Shown: positions 54,468 through 64,000 of the stretch, one piece after another
Layout of the letters: each line of letters opens with the position of its first letter
Position numbering within the stretch: position 1 is the first letter of the stretch
NCBI GenBank assembly: GCA_033064195.1
Contig: JARBJD010000013.1
Location: forward strand, 496,001 to 560,000
Length of the DNA stretch: 64,000 nt
From: Blattamonas nauphoetae
Taxonomy: Eukaryota; Preaxostyla; Oxymonadida
Direction of reading: 5' to 3'
Notes under the pieces: generated by a model
Told to the model about the DNA's origin: nothing
Database searches by the model: none
What the model saw: only the letters and a program-made list of their open reading frames with translations
Made by a program: the position numbers and the translations under genes

Positions 54468-55883
54468 AGCTGTTTTTCATGTCTGTTCAGATTGTCTCTA
54501 TTACCAAAATATTCGCTAAATACGACATATGTGAGTGTGTGAGAAGATAAAATGAGCAGATAATTGTTGTCTTGTGAATTAAAGGGGAGAATTGGTGTTG
54601 TGTTCCCTCACTCATCCTCTCCTCTTCATCCGCCTTCCTTGGAATCTTCTCTATATCCTCCATCTGCAGGCGATCTTGTTCTTCTTTTAACATTGCGAAT
54701 TCCCTCTTTCTGTCGATGTTCTTCCCTTCGGCTGTCCATCGTGTCCTTCTCTCGAATCTGCAGACACACCACTACAACATCCTTCTTCGTCTCTCGGAAC
54801 ACGGAATCCCAAGAACACTCAGGTCAGCACTTCTTCAGCTGCGCCATGTTAGGCGAGCGGTCTGAAGGGAAGAGGGAGAGTGCTGGTTGAACAGCTTCCT
54901 ACTTACTCTTCCCTCTTCCTTCACATTCCCCAGCATCCACCCCAGCTCCTTCTTGAACGTCCCAACACTCCCTTCTGATCTGTACAGCGCTTCAGCCACA
55001 GTACTGTTGGAACAGAACAGGTGTTTCGAGAAAGCGCGGTCAAAACACCTTTCCCAAGGACGAGCACATCAAGGACATGATACCCCGCTTTTGGGTCAGA
55101 AATGGGGTTATTAGAAGCCGCATCGCGTGTGACGGGCACAGTGTCGACAGCGCGGCGATGGATAAAAGGGACATCGAAACTTGAACGAAGGATAGGAGGA
55201 GCTCACCCAGAATTGTCTTTAAGAAGCCTGAAAGAACATGTGGCTGCTTTTTGAACAACTCTAAATCTCTTTTCTTTGGTATTTCCCTCGCAGCTCGTCG
55301 ATCGTTGATTTGGATGGAGAGATTCTGAAAATACCCTCCAACAGGACTGTCCCTTGTGAGAACAGTTGTTTTATTGGCTGAGATACGATGTTGATGCGAC
55401 TTTTGGATCCGCTGCAGGTGGAGTAGTTGGAATTCTGGACTAATGTATAGAGTGTTGAGATTGCTTGTTACAGCTTGGATTGACGAATGAACGTTGTGAT
55501 GGATGTAGCTTGAAGTGTAGTGGGGATGAATTGAATGTACTTCGAGTTGAAATGGTGGGGTTGTGGAGGTGACGATACAGTCGTCATACTGAGGTTACAT
55601 GGCTCAGGGAATTTGGAACTTTTTTTGAAACTAGTTGATACTCAGTTTGTTATTGGATTGATTGATGTACTCTTTCCACCATCACATTCTATTACGAGAC
55701 TGAGTCACGTCATCTACAAACTACAGTTCAATATCGTTGTCAGCACGCTCTGCAAAATTTCATCTTTTTGAAACGATCCTTTTTGTCGGGTTGACAGTCG
55801 AACGCAGATTCCAACGCGAGATCAACATCTGATGGCCAGTCCTTCTCGCGGAAGATTCTCTACACCTCGACGACTATTATGGT
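54468..55883. other. Interior of the 6.2-kb element, only ORF fragments
   Basis: Minus-strand frames near 54487-54760 are Glu/Lys-rich and coiled-coil-like (QDRLQMEDIEKIPRKADEEE) but cannot be assembled into a gene. From 54900 to 55880 I see no supported feature. Confidence 0.35.
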
Positions 55884-56848
55884 CTAGTAGTGACATGACG
55901 CGAATCGAAGCTGGAAGAAAGGTTCGTAATTTTTCTTGTCTTCTTGCAGGAAAGTTCCAAATTCCATGAATTGTGTAACCTCAGTAACCGACCAAGAATG
56001 TTGGGAGCAGGAGGATGTCCACAGCTTGTTCTCTGCACGTTCTGACGTCAGACTTCCACAAACAATCATGGAGCAAGACGCAAGGGAATAAACTGCCACG
56101 TGCGAGCAGATCGGCGGTGGCTGGTTCTTTCCGGGTGTCAGGAATGTCCAGGTCAGTGTCGTGAAATCCAGTGCAGACAAATCAGTCATTCTGTTCTGAT
56201 TCATCCCCCCAAACACATGGAATGTTCCGTTCTCCACCACCGGGTGAAGAGAATGTGGTGACGACTTATATCCCTCTGTATTCACAAATTGTAACACAAG
56301 CATCTCCTTATCCAGGTTAAAGAAGTCGTTTGAAGATATAGTTTCGCCTGTTTGGAGGGAGACTTCACTACCAATGAACCTGATAGAGATGACCAAAACA
56401 AAAAGAAAAAACACCAGATGAAGGAAGGAAAAGACTAGAAAGGAGAAAGAAACCATGCAAATGGAACAATAATAATGTAAACAGACACAATGTCATCCCC
56501 GTTCTGATCTGCATACCACGCAGTGGAGGGACGGATTTCGCCACTCGTGTGCTGTTCTTTCCATTTCATCATCTCCAAATTAAGTGTGACCAGCAAGATT
56601 GTCAATTGCTGTTCAAAATGGATTCGTTGTCCTCCACACTTCAAAATGATTCCTTGGCTTTCGACCATGCTAGAACCGAAAACTGAGTGCTAAATCATCA
56701 AATACCATTCATAACAATCACAAACGAATAAATGATGATATAAAAGAGAGAGTACACACCTGGGGTGGGTGAAATGAGGATGTATCAGGAATGCTTCTGT
56801 GATTTGGTGAAGACTGAGATGGTTGAAGATGGTTGATGGACAGGACAT
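55884..56848 (-). CDS. Small kelch-like protein, three exons, carried in the 6.2-kb element
   Basis: Exons 56848-56760 (ATG, MSCPSTIFNHLSL), 56669-56487 and 56379-55884; introns 56759-56670 (GTGTGT..TTCTAG, 90 nt) and 56486-56380 (GTCTGT..ATCAG, 107 nt). The spliced length is a multiple of three and gives 255 residues ending in TGA-free codons up to the stop at 55884. Kelch-type blades: DIVFIGSEVSLQTGETIS-NDFFNLD, and HVFGGMNQNRMTDLSALDF followed by TWTF. N-terminal sequence (GIILKCGGQRIHFEQQL) resembles beta strands of an associated domain. No signal peptide in the spliced product. Kelch repeats usually bind partners such as Cullin-3 adaptors or actin, but only about two blades are visible here, so it may be a fragment of a longer propeller protein. 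The intact splice phases argue against long decay. Confidence 0.6.
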
Positions 56849-57249
56849 CCACTTCGCATACATCAAGAGGAAGAGGCAAGTAAGAGTAACCAAACAGTGA
56901 ATGTGCATACTACTGTTGTAAAGTATCCTTATCTTGCTTAGTCGACAAGTTACAGACTTGGGCTTGATCACGACATCTTTTGGTGAGAAATGAAGTAAAA
57001 GTGATTGTTTAGGGTTGAGAAGAAAAAGAACACCCTTTGTCATTTGTTTGGATCAGCGGGTATGCTGTCAGAACAAAGGAGGAAAGTCGGTGTCGGTCGG
57101 ACAGGCCGACTTTTAGTCCAATGTTGGGGAAAGACAGACCGACTCAGGGACTCTTGAACCACGACCTCAGGAACAGTAATTTTGTGAAAAAAGTGATGAA
57201 CTAATTATAGAGATGTTGTGAATCAAAAATGAGAAAAAGTCAATAATAA

Positions 57250-57324
57250 AGTGTCCAGGGCGGGATTCGATCCTGGGTCCGGGGAACAAAAAGCTGTCAT
57301 GCTTCCACTCGACTAAAGGGCACT
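57250..57324 (-). tRNA. tRNA-like sequence, probably a pseudogene or SINE head
   Basis: On the minus strand an A-box-like TTAGTCGAGTGGA and a B-box-like GGATCGAATCC are correctly spaced for a 75-nt tRNA, and the ends (AGTGCCC / GGACACT) pair in six of seven positions. The T stem pairs poorly and the anticodon stem does not form well around the T-rich loop CTTTTTG, so a working tRNA is unlikely. It lies inside the 6.2-kb element near its right end. Confidence 0.35.
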
Positions 57325-57874
57325 TCAAAAAAGTCGCCGACTCTTTTATTTTTAGGGACTGGACTCGAGGTTTTCAGACCGACCACTGCCCATGCCTAAA
57401 TTCCATTCCATTTTTGACTTGTTCGAAAAGCGAGGTACACCCTTGCCGGAGAGCATCTGCCGTGATCGAATCTTGCAAGACCAACCTCCAATCTGACGTG
57501 GTGGAGGTCGGAAGACTGATCTTATCGCCCTCCAGATGCGCTTGTTCCAACATTGACTCGACATTCATTCGCTTTCTTTTCAGTTCATCCCGGAGAATTT
57601 GTTTTGAGACACGAACAAAGTGCCGATCATTGTCAGTAATTGTGACTACATCAGATATGCATGGAGTTGAATGTGAGTCAAGTGAGGAATTGGTGTGGTT
57701 TTCTGACGCGTTTTTTCTCTAATTTTTGCTTGGGAGGCATTTCGGAGAGATCTGCCCAAGTTCAAGAATGGGATCACAATCGCGTGATGAATATGAGTCA
57801 TGAAATGGTTTGAACAATGAAAGTGATTCGTTTATTCATTTGCAATAAAGAAAAACACGAAGAAATGAGCAGCA

Positions 57875-60679
57875 TCAATTCGTGTAGTACCAACTGATTG
57901 GTGTGTTCAAATTCGCCCCATGGAATCCCATCATTTCAACGTATTGGTTATGTCGCGCATTGAGAAGACTGCGAACATTCTTCTGGACAAAGATTAACTC
58001 TAAAACATCCTGCCAGCCTTCCTCCAGAAAGTGCTGAATTGGTCTTCGAAGCATCTTTCTTTCCGCTCCTGAATCGTTGGGAGAATGTGGTCGAAGGAGA
58101 AAGACATGCACAACATATTCGCAGTCGAATGAAGTGCGAGCATCCAACACCCCACTGACAATCCGAGAGAAGAATCCGATCCTGCTGAAACATTGAGCAA
58201 TCACACGCTGATCGCCCAATTCGCAGATGTCGATGATTCTGTGGCACTCTCCTTCTTTCTCGCGGAAATCGTAACCATACGGTTCGACGAGGAAGTTCCC
58301 CAGAAAGTCGATGGAAGGAGCAAGCAGTTGCTCGAGCTGCGGCTGATTCTGTCGAACTGCGCGATGGCAAACTTGTCGCACGCTTCGGATGACAAAATTA
58401 CGAAAGATTTTCTCGAGTCGATTGGAATAGGAAGGGATTGGGATCTTGCATTTGTCCATCTTTCGCATCACAATTCCAACTGTCGAAAGATCCACATCGT
58501 CCCACTCGTCGAGTGTTGGCTGACATGAGTGTGGTCTCGGAGTGAGAAGAGAGTTGATGGGACGAAGGTCTAAATAGTCGACGGGGAGAGAGAGGAGACA
58601 CTCGAATGTGTGGAAGCATTGTTCTGTCGATCTCCCTGCTTTTCTGAAGATCTCGGGAAGATACAGAAACCTGAGCTTCATTTCGTGGAACGCGCAGATC
58701 CGAAGGATGGTGTCGTCAGAGATGGGAGAATCACTTTCGATCAGAGCAACAATTCTGTCCACAACATTCATGATCTCTTCGTCAGTGAGATGACAAACAA
58801 GTTCAGATGTGAGGATGAAGGGTGGAGATGACGACGAGAGAGCAGCCTCATCCATGTCTTTCCTCAAATTCTCTCGAAACGGCTTCGTCATGCTGTTTTC
58901 GAAGGAACGCCGATACAAATCTATCAAGAAGTCAAGGATGGCATTGTCACAGTTGCGAAGAATCAAAGAGAACGGATGGAGAGAGAGATGGACGATGTAC
59001 TCCTTTGTCTGATCGATGAATGTGTTGTAGACACTACAAGGTTCGATTTGAACTTGACCATGCTCGCTTGTGAAGTCAAAGCTTGTGAGTGTGATGAGAC
59101 AGCGACTCATCAACGAGACGAGTTGTTTGTGGAGTGGCAGAAAGTCACTTGTGAATGGCCACTTCGAGGGAGCGATGACATGGAACAAGGTTGAGAACAA
59201 GTCAGTCCAGATGTGCTTCACGAGTGACTCAAAGTCGATCAGATCTGTCAGTAAATGGTATTTGTTGAGAATGGCAACCGAGTTGTGGAGCTGAGCGGTG
59301 TTGAAGAGAGTGCAGAATGGGTTCGAAGACAGGTGCATCCAATAGAAGAGTGTCCTGTACCCTTTGATTGAGAATGTTCCATCTGAAGAGATGCTCAGCT
59401 TGAAATCGTTGGGGCGACGTGAAAGGAAGCACAGAAACGCTTGGAGTCCCAAATTGGAGCACTGCCTCCCCTCGCTCAGTCGAACAAGGATGTTTTCAAA
59501 TATCTGCACCCACGAGCTGTAGCTCGTGTGTCTCTCTTTGCCAAAGAGAAGCTGGGACAACTTTTCACTAGTCACGGCAAGATCCAACGATGAGACAAGT
59601 TCCTTCGTCATATTCGTTCTCAGCTCAACAAAGAAATGCTGAAGATCTTCAGTGGTGAATTTGTTCTCACCACGCGTGATGTGCTGATCGAAGATTCCCA
59701 TTTTGGACACAAGCGAGAGGCCGGAGTAATAATCAGTGGGGGAAATAGGATGATTGACGAGATACCGCAAATATTGACAGAATTTTTGGAAAATGGCATC
59801 GATGATTTCTGATACGAGCGTTTCGGGGCGAGAATAGGACGGCTCGATTTTGAGATGACGGCTGATCCTCTCTGGGGTTAAATCAAAGAAACAACGACCC
59901 GAAATCGATGTAAAATGGCGGTGGAATTCGATCGTCGTTTCGTTTAAAGGGATTTCGTGAGGTTTCAGACGTTCGAAGAGCTTTTGCAACAATCCAGCGG
60001 CAGCCACTGCAATAAAGAATTGATCGCTTGAAGATCGTAAAGAGGTAGCGAGGAAGGAGAGAGCAACTGCTCGGAGCTTGTCAGACGGATGCCAAATCAG
60101 TTTGAGGAAAGTAGACGTCGGTTGTTTTCGGCAGATCTTCTCTGTATGGAAGATGGTTTCTATGAGCTTGTTGTGGGGATATCCGCGATGTTCGATGTGG
60201 ATGGTTGCGTACCCCATGAAATGTACGGCGTGAAAAACTTCAATTGGTGTCAATTTCTTTCTGGAGTTGGATTGTTCGAAAAGCGAGATACACCCTTGCT
60301 TTAGATCATAATTCGTGATTGAATCTTGCAAGACCAACCGCCAATCTGACGTGGTGGAGGTGGGAAGAGTGATCTCATCACCCTCCAGATGTACTTGTTC
60401 CATCATTGACTCGGCTTTCATTCGCTGTCTTTCCAGTTCGTTCTGCAGAATTTGTTTTGAGACACGAACATAGTGCCGATCATTGTCAGTAATTGTGACT
60501 ACATCAGTTATGCATGGAGTTGAATGTGGATCAAGCGAGGAATCGTTGTCGTTTTGGACGGAGTTTCGCTTGGTCGAATGAACGACGTGCTTGTCCGATT
60601 TCGAAGATTGAGCACGTGGTATCTGAGTATTTGGTTGGGTCCTGTTTTGCTTTCTCACAATTTTATGCTTGGGAGGCAT
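57875..60679 (-). CDS. ~930-residue helical family protein, intact copy
   Basis: ATG at 60679 (MPPKHKIVRKQNR), 934 residues, single exon, stop at 57875. The N-terminal 60 residues are Ser/Asn-rich and basic, then NDRHYVRVSKQILQNELERQ, an amphipathic helix (MEQVHLEGDEITLPTS), and a long Leu-rich alpha-solenoid-like body with HPSDKLRAVALSFL, RLSEGRQCSNLGLQAFLCFL, LPLHKQLVSLMSRCLITL, SPPFILTSELVCHLTDEEIM and SDDTILRICAFHEMKLRFLY. No leader or membrane segment. The family is present three times in tandem here and I recognise no named domain. It lies 42 bp downstream of the first copy's stop, so intergenic promoters must be very short or the copies are co-transcribed (inference). It is the best reference for the two damaged copies. 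Confidence 0.85.
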   Translation of the reverse strand: MPPKHKIVRKQNRTQPNTQIPRAQSSKSDKHVVHSTKRNSVQNDNDSSLDPHSTPCITDVVTITDNDRHYVRVSKQILQNELERQRMKAESMMEQVHLEGDEITLPTSTTSDWRLVLQDSITNYDLKQGCISLFEQSNSRKKLTPIEVFHAVHFMGYATIHIEHRGYPHNKLIETIFHTEKICRKQPTSTFLKLIWHPSDKLRAVALSFLATSLRSSSDQFFIAVAAAGLLQKLFERLKPHEIPLNETTIEFHRHFTSISGRCFFDLTPERISRHLKIEPSYSRPETLVSEIIDAIFQKFCQYLRYLVNHPISPTDYYSGLSLVSKMGIFDQHITRGENKFTTEDLQHFFVELRTNMTKELVSSLDLAVTSEKLSQLLFGKERHTSYSSWVQIFENILVRLSEGRQCSNLGLQAFLCFLSRRPNDFKLSISSDGTFSIKGYRTLFYWMHLSSNPFCTLFNTAQLHNSVAILNKYHLLTDLIDFESLVKHIWTDLFSTLFHVIAPSKWPFTSDFLPLHKQLVSLMSRCLITLTSFDFTSEHGQVQIEPCSVYNTFIDQTKEYIVHLSLHPFSLILRNCDNAILDFLIDLYRRSFENSMTKPFRENLRKDMDEAALSSSSPPFILTSELVCHLTDEEIMNVVDRIVALIESDSPISDDTILRICAFHEMKLRFLYLPEIFRKAGRSTEQCFHTFECLLSLPVDYLDLRPINSLLTPRPHSCQPTLDEWDDVDLSTVGIVMRKMDKCKIPIPSYSNRLEKIFRNFVIRSVRQVCHRAVRQNQPQLEQLLAPSIDFLGNFLVEPYGYDFREKEGECHRIIDICELGDQRVIAQCFSRIGFFSRIVSGVLDARTSFDCEYVVHVFLLRPHSPNDSGAERKMLRRPIQHFLEEGWQDVLELIFVQKNVRSLLNARHNQYVEMMGFHGANLNTPISWYYTN

Positions 60680-60721
60680 TTTGGATGGATCTGCCCAAGT
60701 TCAAGAATGGGATCAGCAGCA

Positions 60722-63520
60722 TCAGTGATTGTCATACCAACTGATTCGCGAGTTCAAATTCGACCCATGGAAGCCCATCATTCCCAACATTCGGGAAAGT
60801 TGATCGCTGAATCGGTCTTGAATCGTCTTTCTGACAATGATGAACTCTAAAACATCTTGCCAGCCTTCCTCCAGAAAGTTGTGGACTCTACTTCGAAGTG
60901 TCTTCATTTTTGTTCCTACTTTGCCAGAAGAGCGCGCTTGACGGAGAAAGATGTTGATAAAACATTCGGATGCTTTGAATGTCCTGTCATTCAACAATCC
61001 ATCGACAAGGCAAGAGAAGAACCCCATCCTGTTGAGACACTGGGTAATCACACGCTGCTCACATAATCTGCTCAGATGGATGAATCCATCCTCACATTGC
61101 TTTTTTTCATCATCCTTCCAGGTGAACAGAGAGAGATAGTATTCACAGATCAGTTTGATGGACGGAGCGATCAGTCGTTCGAGCTGCGAGCTCATTCGTC
61201 GAGATGCACAGAGCGACATTTGAGGGACGACTGAAATGGCAAATTTGAGGAGCTGATCGGTGAGTTCCAACCATGCACTATCGAAAGAGTGCTGGTTTCC
61301 GTCGATGAATGGCATCACAACACCAACTGTCACCAGATCCACATCGTCCCACTCGTCGAGTGTTGGTTGAAGTGAGTGTGGTCTCGAGGTGAGGAGAGAG
61401 ATGATTGGACAAGGTTGGAAATTGTTGAGTGGGAGAGAGAGGAGAGTGTTGAGTGCGCGGAAGCATTGTTCTGTTGATCTCCCTGCTTTTCTGAAGATCT
61501 CGGGAAGATACAGAAACCTGAGCTTCATTTCGTGGAACGCGCAGATCCGAAGGATCGTGTCGTCAGAGATGGGAGAGTCGTTTTCCAGCAGAGCAACAAT
61601 TCTGTCCACAACACTCATGATCTCGTCGTCGGTGAGATGACAGACAAGGTCAGATGTGAGGATGAAGGGCGGGGATGACGACGAGAGGGCAGCTTCATCC
61701 ATGTCTTTCCTCAATTTCTCTCGAAATGGCTTCGTCACGCTGTCTTCGAAGGAAGGGTCAAAAAAATCTGTGAAAAAGACAAGGACGAGGTTGTTCTTGG
61801 ATCCAGTGTCCAAGGCGAACGGATGGAGGGAGAGATGGATAACATAGTTTCGTGTGATTTTGTGGAGGGAGAGATACAGCTCGTTCAGTTGGCTTCGAGA
61901 TCGGAAGCACTTTTTCGATTTTGGAGATTGTCGAATCTTGAAGAGAGTTTCAATCATCATTCGGATGAGGTGTCGGTGGAGCGGCATGAATTCATTTGTG
62001 AAGGGCAACTTCGAGGGATTGACTGCATCGAACAGGCTCGCGAACCATCAATCCTTCAGGTGTCTCAGAAGAGCCTCATCGTCAAGTACACTCGTGATAC
62101 GGTAGAACCTGTCGAGGATGGCTGTGGCGTGGTGTGGCCGAGTGGTGATGAGAGTGCCGAGTGTCTTCGAAGGCAGTTCCAACGAGAATTTGAGTTCGCC
62201 GTCATCTTCGATTGAGAATGTTCCATCCGACATGCAGACCAGAGTGAGTCCGAACGGTCGATTGGTGAGAAACCACAGCAACGCTTCAAGTCCTAAATCG
62301 GACAAGTGTCTCCCCTCGCTCAGTCGAACAAGGATGTTTTCAAATATTTTCACCCAGCAGAGTTCATTCGTCACTTTCCGTTCACCAAAGACAAGTTGGT
62401 GCAGTGTTGCTGAGGTCGTTTCAAGATCCAACGATGAGGTCAGTTCTTCCGCCATGTTCCTGCTCAGCTCATCAAAAAATCTCTTCAGCTCCTGATGGGA
62501 GGTATGATCGTGAAAATAATTGAGATTTTTGGTATAAATTTGCAACTTCGATAAGAGCGAGATCCCAGAGGGATAATCAGGAGGACAAGCTGGAGATGCG
62601 ATGAGATGCCGCAAATATGCGCAGAATGGTTGAATAATGGGGTCGATTATTTCGGAGATGGGTGTCCCTGCGCGAGAAGAGGATGGTATGATTTTGGGAC
62701 GAGATTCGGTCACCCTTGAAGAACAGCTGAGGCAACTGTCAATAATCGATGTTATGTGGCGGTGGAAGTCGATTGTTGTTCCATTTATTGGGATTGCGTG
62801 TGGTTTTAGGTGTTCGAAGAGTTGAGGCAATACACCTGCGGTAGTTATCGAAGGAAATAATTGTTGGGAATATTTCAAGATAATAGCGTCGAGGAAGGAG
62901 AGAGCAGCCGTTCGGAGCTTGTCGGATGGATGACAAATCAGTTTGATGAGAGCAGGCGTCAGTTGTTTTCGGTAGTTCTTCTTTTTACGGAAGATGGTTT
63001 CGATGAGCTTGTTGTGGGGATATTCGCGATGTTCAATGTGTATGGTGGTGTATTTCAGGAAATGGACGAGATGAAAAACTTCAATTGGTGTCAATTTCTT
63101 TCTGGAGTTGGATTGTTCGAAAAGCGAGATACACCCTTGCTTTAGATCATAATTCGTGATTGAATCTTGCAAGATCAACCTCCAATCGGACGTGGTGGAG
63201 GTGGGAAGAGTGATCTCATCACCCTCCAGATGTACTTGTTCCAACAGTGTTTCGGCTTTCATTCGCTGTCTTTCCAGTTCGTTCTGCAGAATTTGTTTTG
63301 AGACACGAACATAGTGCCGATCATTGGCAGTAATTGTTAGTATATCAGTTGTGGATGAGATTGAATGTGGATCAAGCGACGATTCGTTGTCGTTTTCCGT
63401 TGAAGCTTGGATTGTTGAATGAACGATGGTTTTGTTCGAAGTTGAAGAGTGAATATATTGTGTCCGTGTATCTGATTGTGTTTTGTTTCGCTTTATCCCA
63501 AATTTATGCTTGGGAGGCAT
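60722..63520 (-). CDS. ~930-residue helical family protein, copy with a single in-frame TGA
   Basis: ATG at 63520 (MPPKHKFGIKRNKT), chosen by homology with the intact copy; the frame is open upstream to 63649 with non-homologous residues. The frame runs to the stop at 60722, 933 codons, interrupted only by TGA at 62048-62050 (LLRHLKD-TGA-WFASLFDAV). In the intact copy the aligned residues are VKHIWTD-LFSTLFHVI, so the TGA replaces a sense codon without any length change. Apart from that the copy has the same landmarks: LDPHSISSTTDILTITANDRHY, HPSDKLRTAALSFLDA, LSEGRHLSDLGLEALLWFL, SPPFILTSDLVCHLTDDEIM. It is either a very recent nonsense mutation, a sequencing error or a readthrough site. Confidence 0.8.
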
Positions 63521-64000
63521 TTGGTGTGGATCAGCCCTTCGATTCGGAGTTTTGTCAAGAAAGCCGACACAACAGATTATCGGTTCTTGAAATGAAAAGA
63601 GTGACGTGGAGTGATTTGAGGAAATGCGAATTCGTTTGAATCCAAACAAGAGGACAGAAAAGTCCCTGAAGACACTCCAGATTGGATGAAAGCTTCAATT
63701 CTTCCACTCGTGACTGTCAGATGACAAGAGAGTCATGGAAAGTCTGAAGCGGAGTTGTTGAGGGAATGATGGAGATGTGAGATGAGGACAAAGAAGGCTG
63801 GTTGCGAGAGGGTGTGTGAGAATCACGACAGAGAACTATGAAAGAATGTGTTTGTGTGTGTGTGAATGACTATCGAACGACATTGAAGAAACAGAGTGTA
63901 ATGGAGGAGAGGAAAAAGATGAGATGGTGTGTGAACGACAAGAAAGTGGTTGAAACGGCGATGTTTAGAAAGGACTTCGAAATCGGATGAAAAGAAGAAG
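63521..64000. other. 5' flank of the helical-family array, no gene seen
   Basis: The stretch is G/A-rich on the plus strand (GAGAG, TGTGTG runs near 63.80-63.93 kb) and contains no supported gene. It presumably holds the promoter of the gene starting at 63520. Confidence 0.35.

Larger units (their letters stand above)
51173..57396. mobile_element. 6.2-kb TIR element with TA duplication and cargo genes
   Basis: The ends are GGCATGGGCAGCGGTCGGTC (left) and GGCATGGGCAGTGGTCGGTC (right, reverse-complemented), flanked by TA at 51171-51172 and 57397-57398. The two flanks are adjacent parts of one helical-family gene, which confirms an insertion. About 3.2 kb of it is the nested element at 51248-54456. 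Its own 3 kb contains a kelch-like gene, a tRNA-like sequence and coiled-coil ORF fragments on the minus strand (EFAMLKEEQDRLQMEDI near 54.6 kb). No transposase is recognised. Confidence 0.85.
48330..57740 (-). pseudogene. Third copy of the ~930-residue helical family, broken by three transposons and a deletion
   Basis: The 5' part (57740-57399: MPPKQK..., then NDRHFVRVSKQILRDEL, HLEGDKISLPTSTTSDWRLV, SLFEQ) breaks off at a 6.2-kb element and resumes at 51170 (SPIAIFHAVRFLEYATIHIE). It is broken again at 51077-50512, resumes with SLIETIFPEEGQ and HPSDKLRAAALSFFDV, is broken at 50170-49699, and finally runs 49696-48330 (KTLVSEVTAPLLQPLYKYVR, then the C-terminal half to MMNFHGTNL). Relative to the intact copy, about 215 residues are deleted where PYSGFSL joins FTSNFLPLHKQL. 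Frameshifts remain at the N-terminus and near the insertion points even after the elements are removed. It is therefore a pseudogene. The last exon stretch of 430 codons is open and might still be transcribed. Confidence 0.9.

Noticed and set aside
57250-57324. A functional tRNA-Lys
   Set aside because: The loop contains TTT but the anticodon stem and T stem do not pair properly and position 37 is not a purine; only a tRNA-like sequence is supported.
1-64000. Alternative genetic code (TGA or TAA/TAG as sense)
   Set aside because: TAA ends the receptor and coiled-coil genes and TGA ends the beta-helix and methyltransferase genes. The in-frame TGAs are isolated, so nonsense changes are the simpler reading, although I keep them as findings.

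Overview
The window looks like genomic DNA of a protist, most likely an oxymonad (Preaxostyla). I favour Blattamonas or a close relative, but this is inference from gene style. The evidence is very short GT-AG introns (about 28-52 nt, some longer), large Ser/Thr-rich surface proteins with chlamydial-Pmp-like beta-helix repeats, a receptor-like protein with a degenerate kinase tail, expanded families of helical (ARM-like) proteins, a serpin, and many DNA transposons. TAA and TGA both end genes, so the TAA/TAG reassignment known from Streblomastix is not in use.

Layout. 1-1.2 kb: 3'-truncated, five-exon helical protein on the minus strand. 1.56-1.93 kb: small coiled-coil gene. 2.5-17.8 kb: two tandem giant beta-helix genes (+); the first has one frameshift and the two share a nearly identical last 1.1 kb. 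17.9-23.4 kb: two paralogous helical genes flanking an unrelated 985-residue gene. 24.7-25.6 kb: SAM methyltransferase (-). 25.9-27.2 kb: coiled-coil gene built from tandemly duplicated exon-intron modules.

27.4-37.9 kb is a transposon pile-up around a serpin gene. A TA-flanked element abuts its 5' end, a Tigger/pogo-type element with its transposase sits inside one of its introns, a foldback element (itself carrying an insertion) has hit its last exon, and a further 2.26-kb element with an 8-bp target duplication follows. 39.1-47.8 kb: a receptor-like protein of about 2,880 residues (-) with beta-helix ectodomain, 13 beta-sandwich-like repeats, one transmembrane segment and a pseudokinase tail, with a 323-bp mariner-type MITE just upstream.

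48.3-63.5 kb: three tandem copies (-) of a roughly 930-residue helical protein family. The middle copy is intact, the upstream copy has one in-frame TGA, and the downstream copy is shredded by three insertions. The largest insertion is a 6.2-kb TA-flanked element that carries an apparently intact kelch-like gene, a tRNA-like sequence and a nested 3.2-kb element with an 11-bp target duplication.

The genes do not form a pathway. Two themes stand out: surface-protein and helical-repeat families growing by tandem duplication, and at least ten DNA transposons whose ends and target duplications can be read directly and put in order of insertion.
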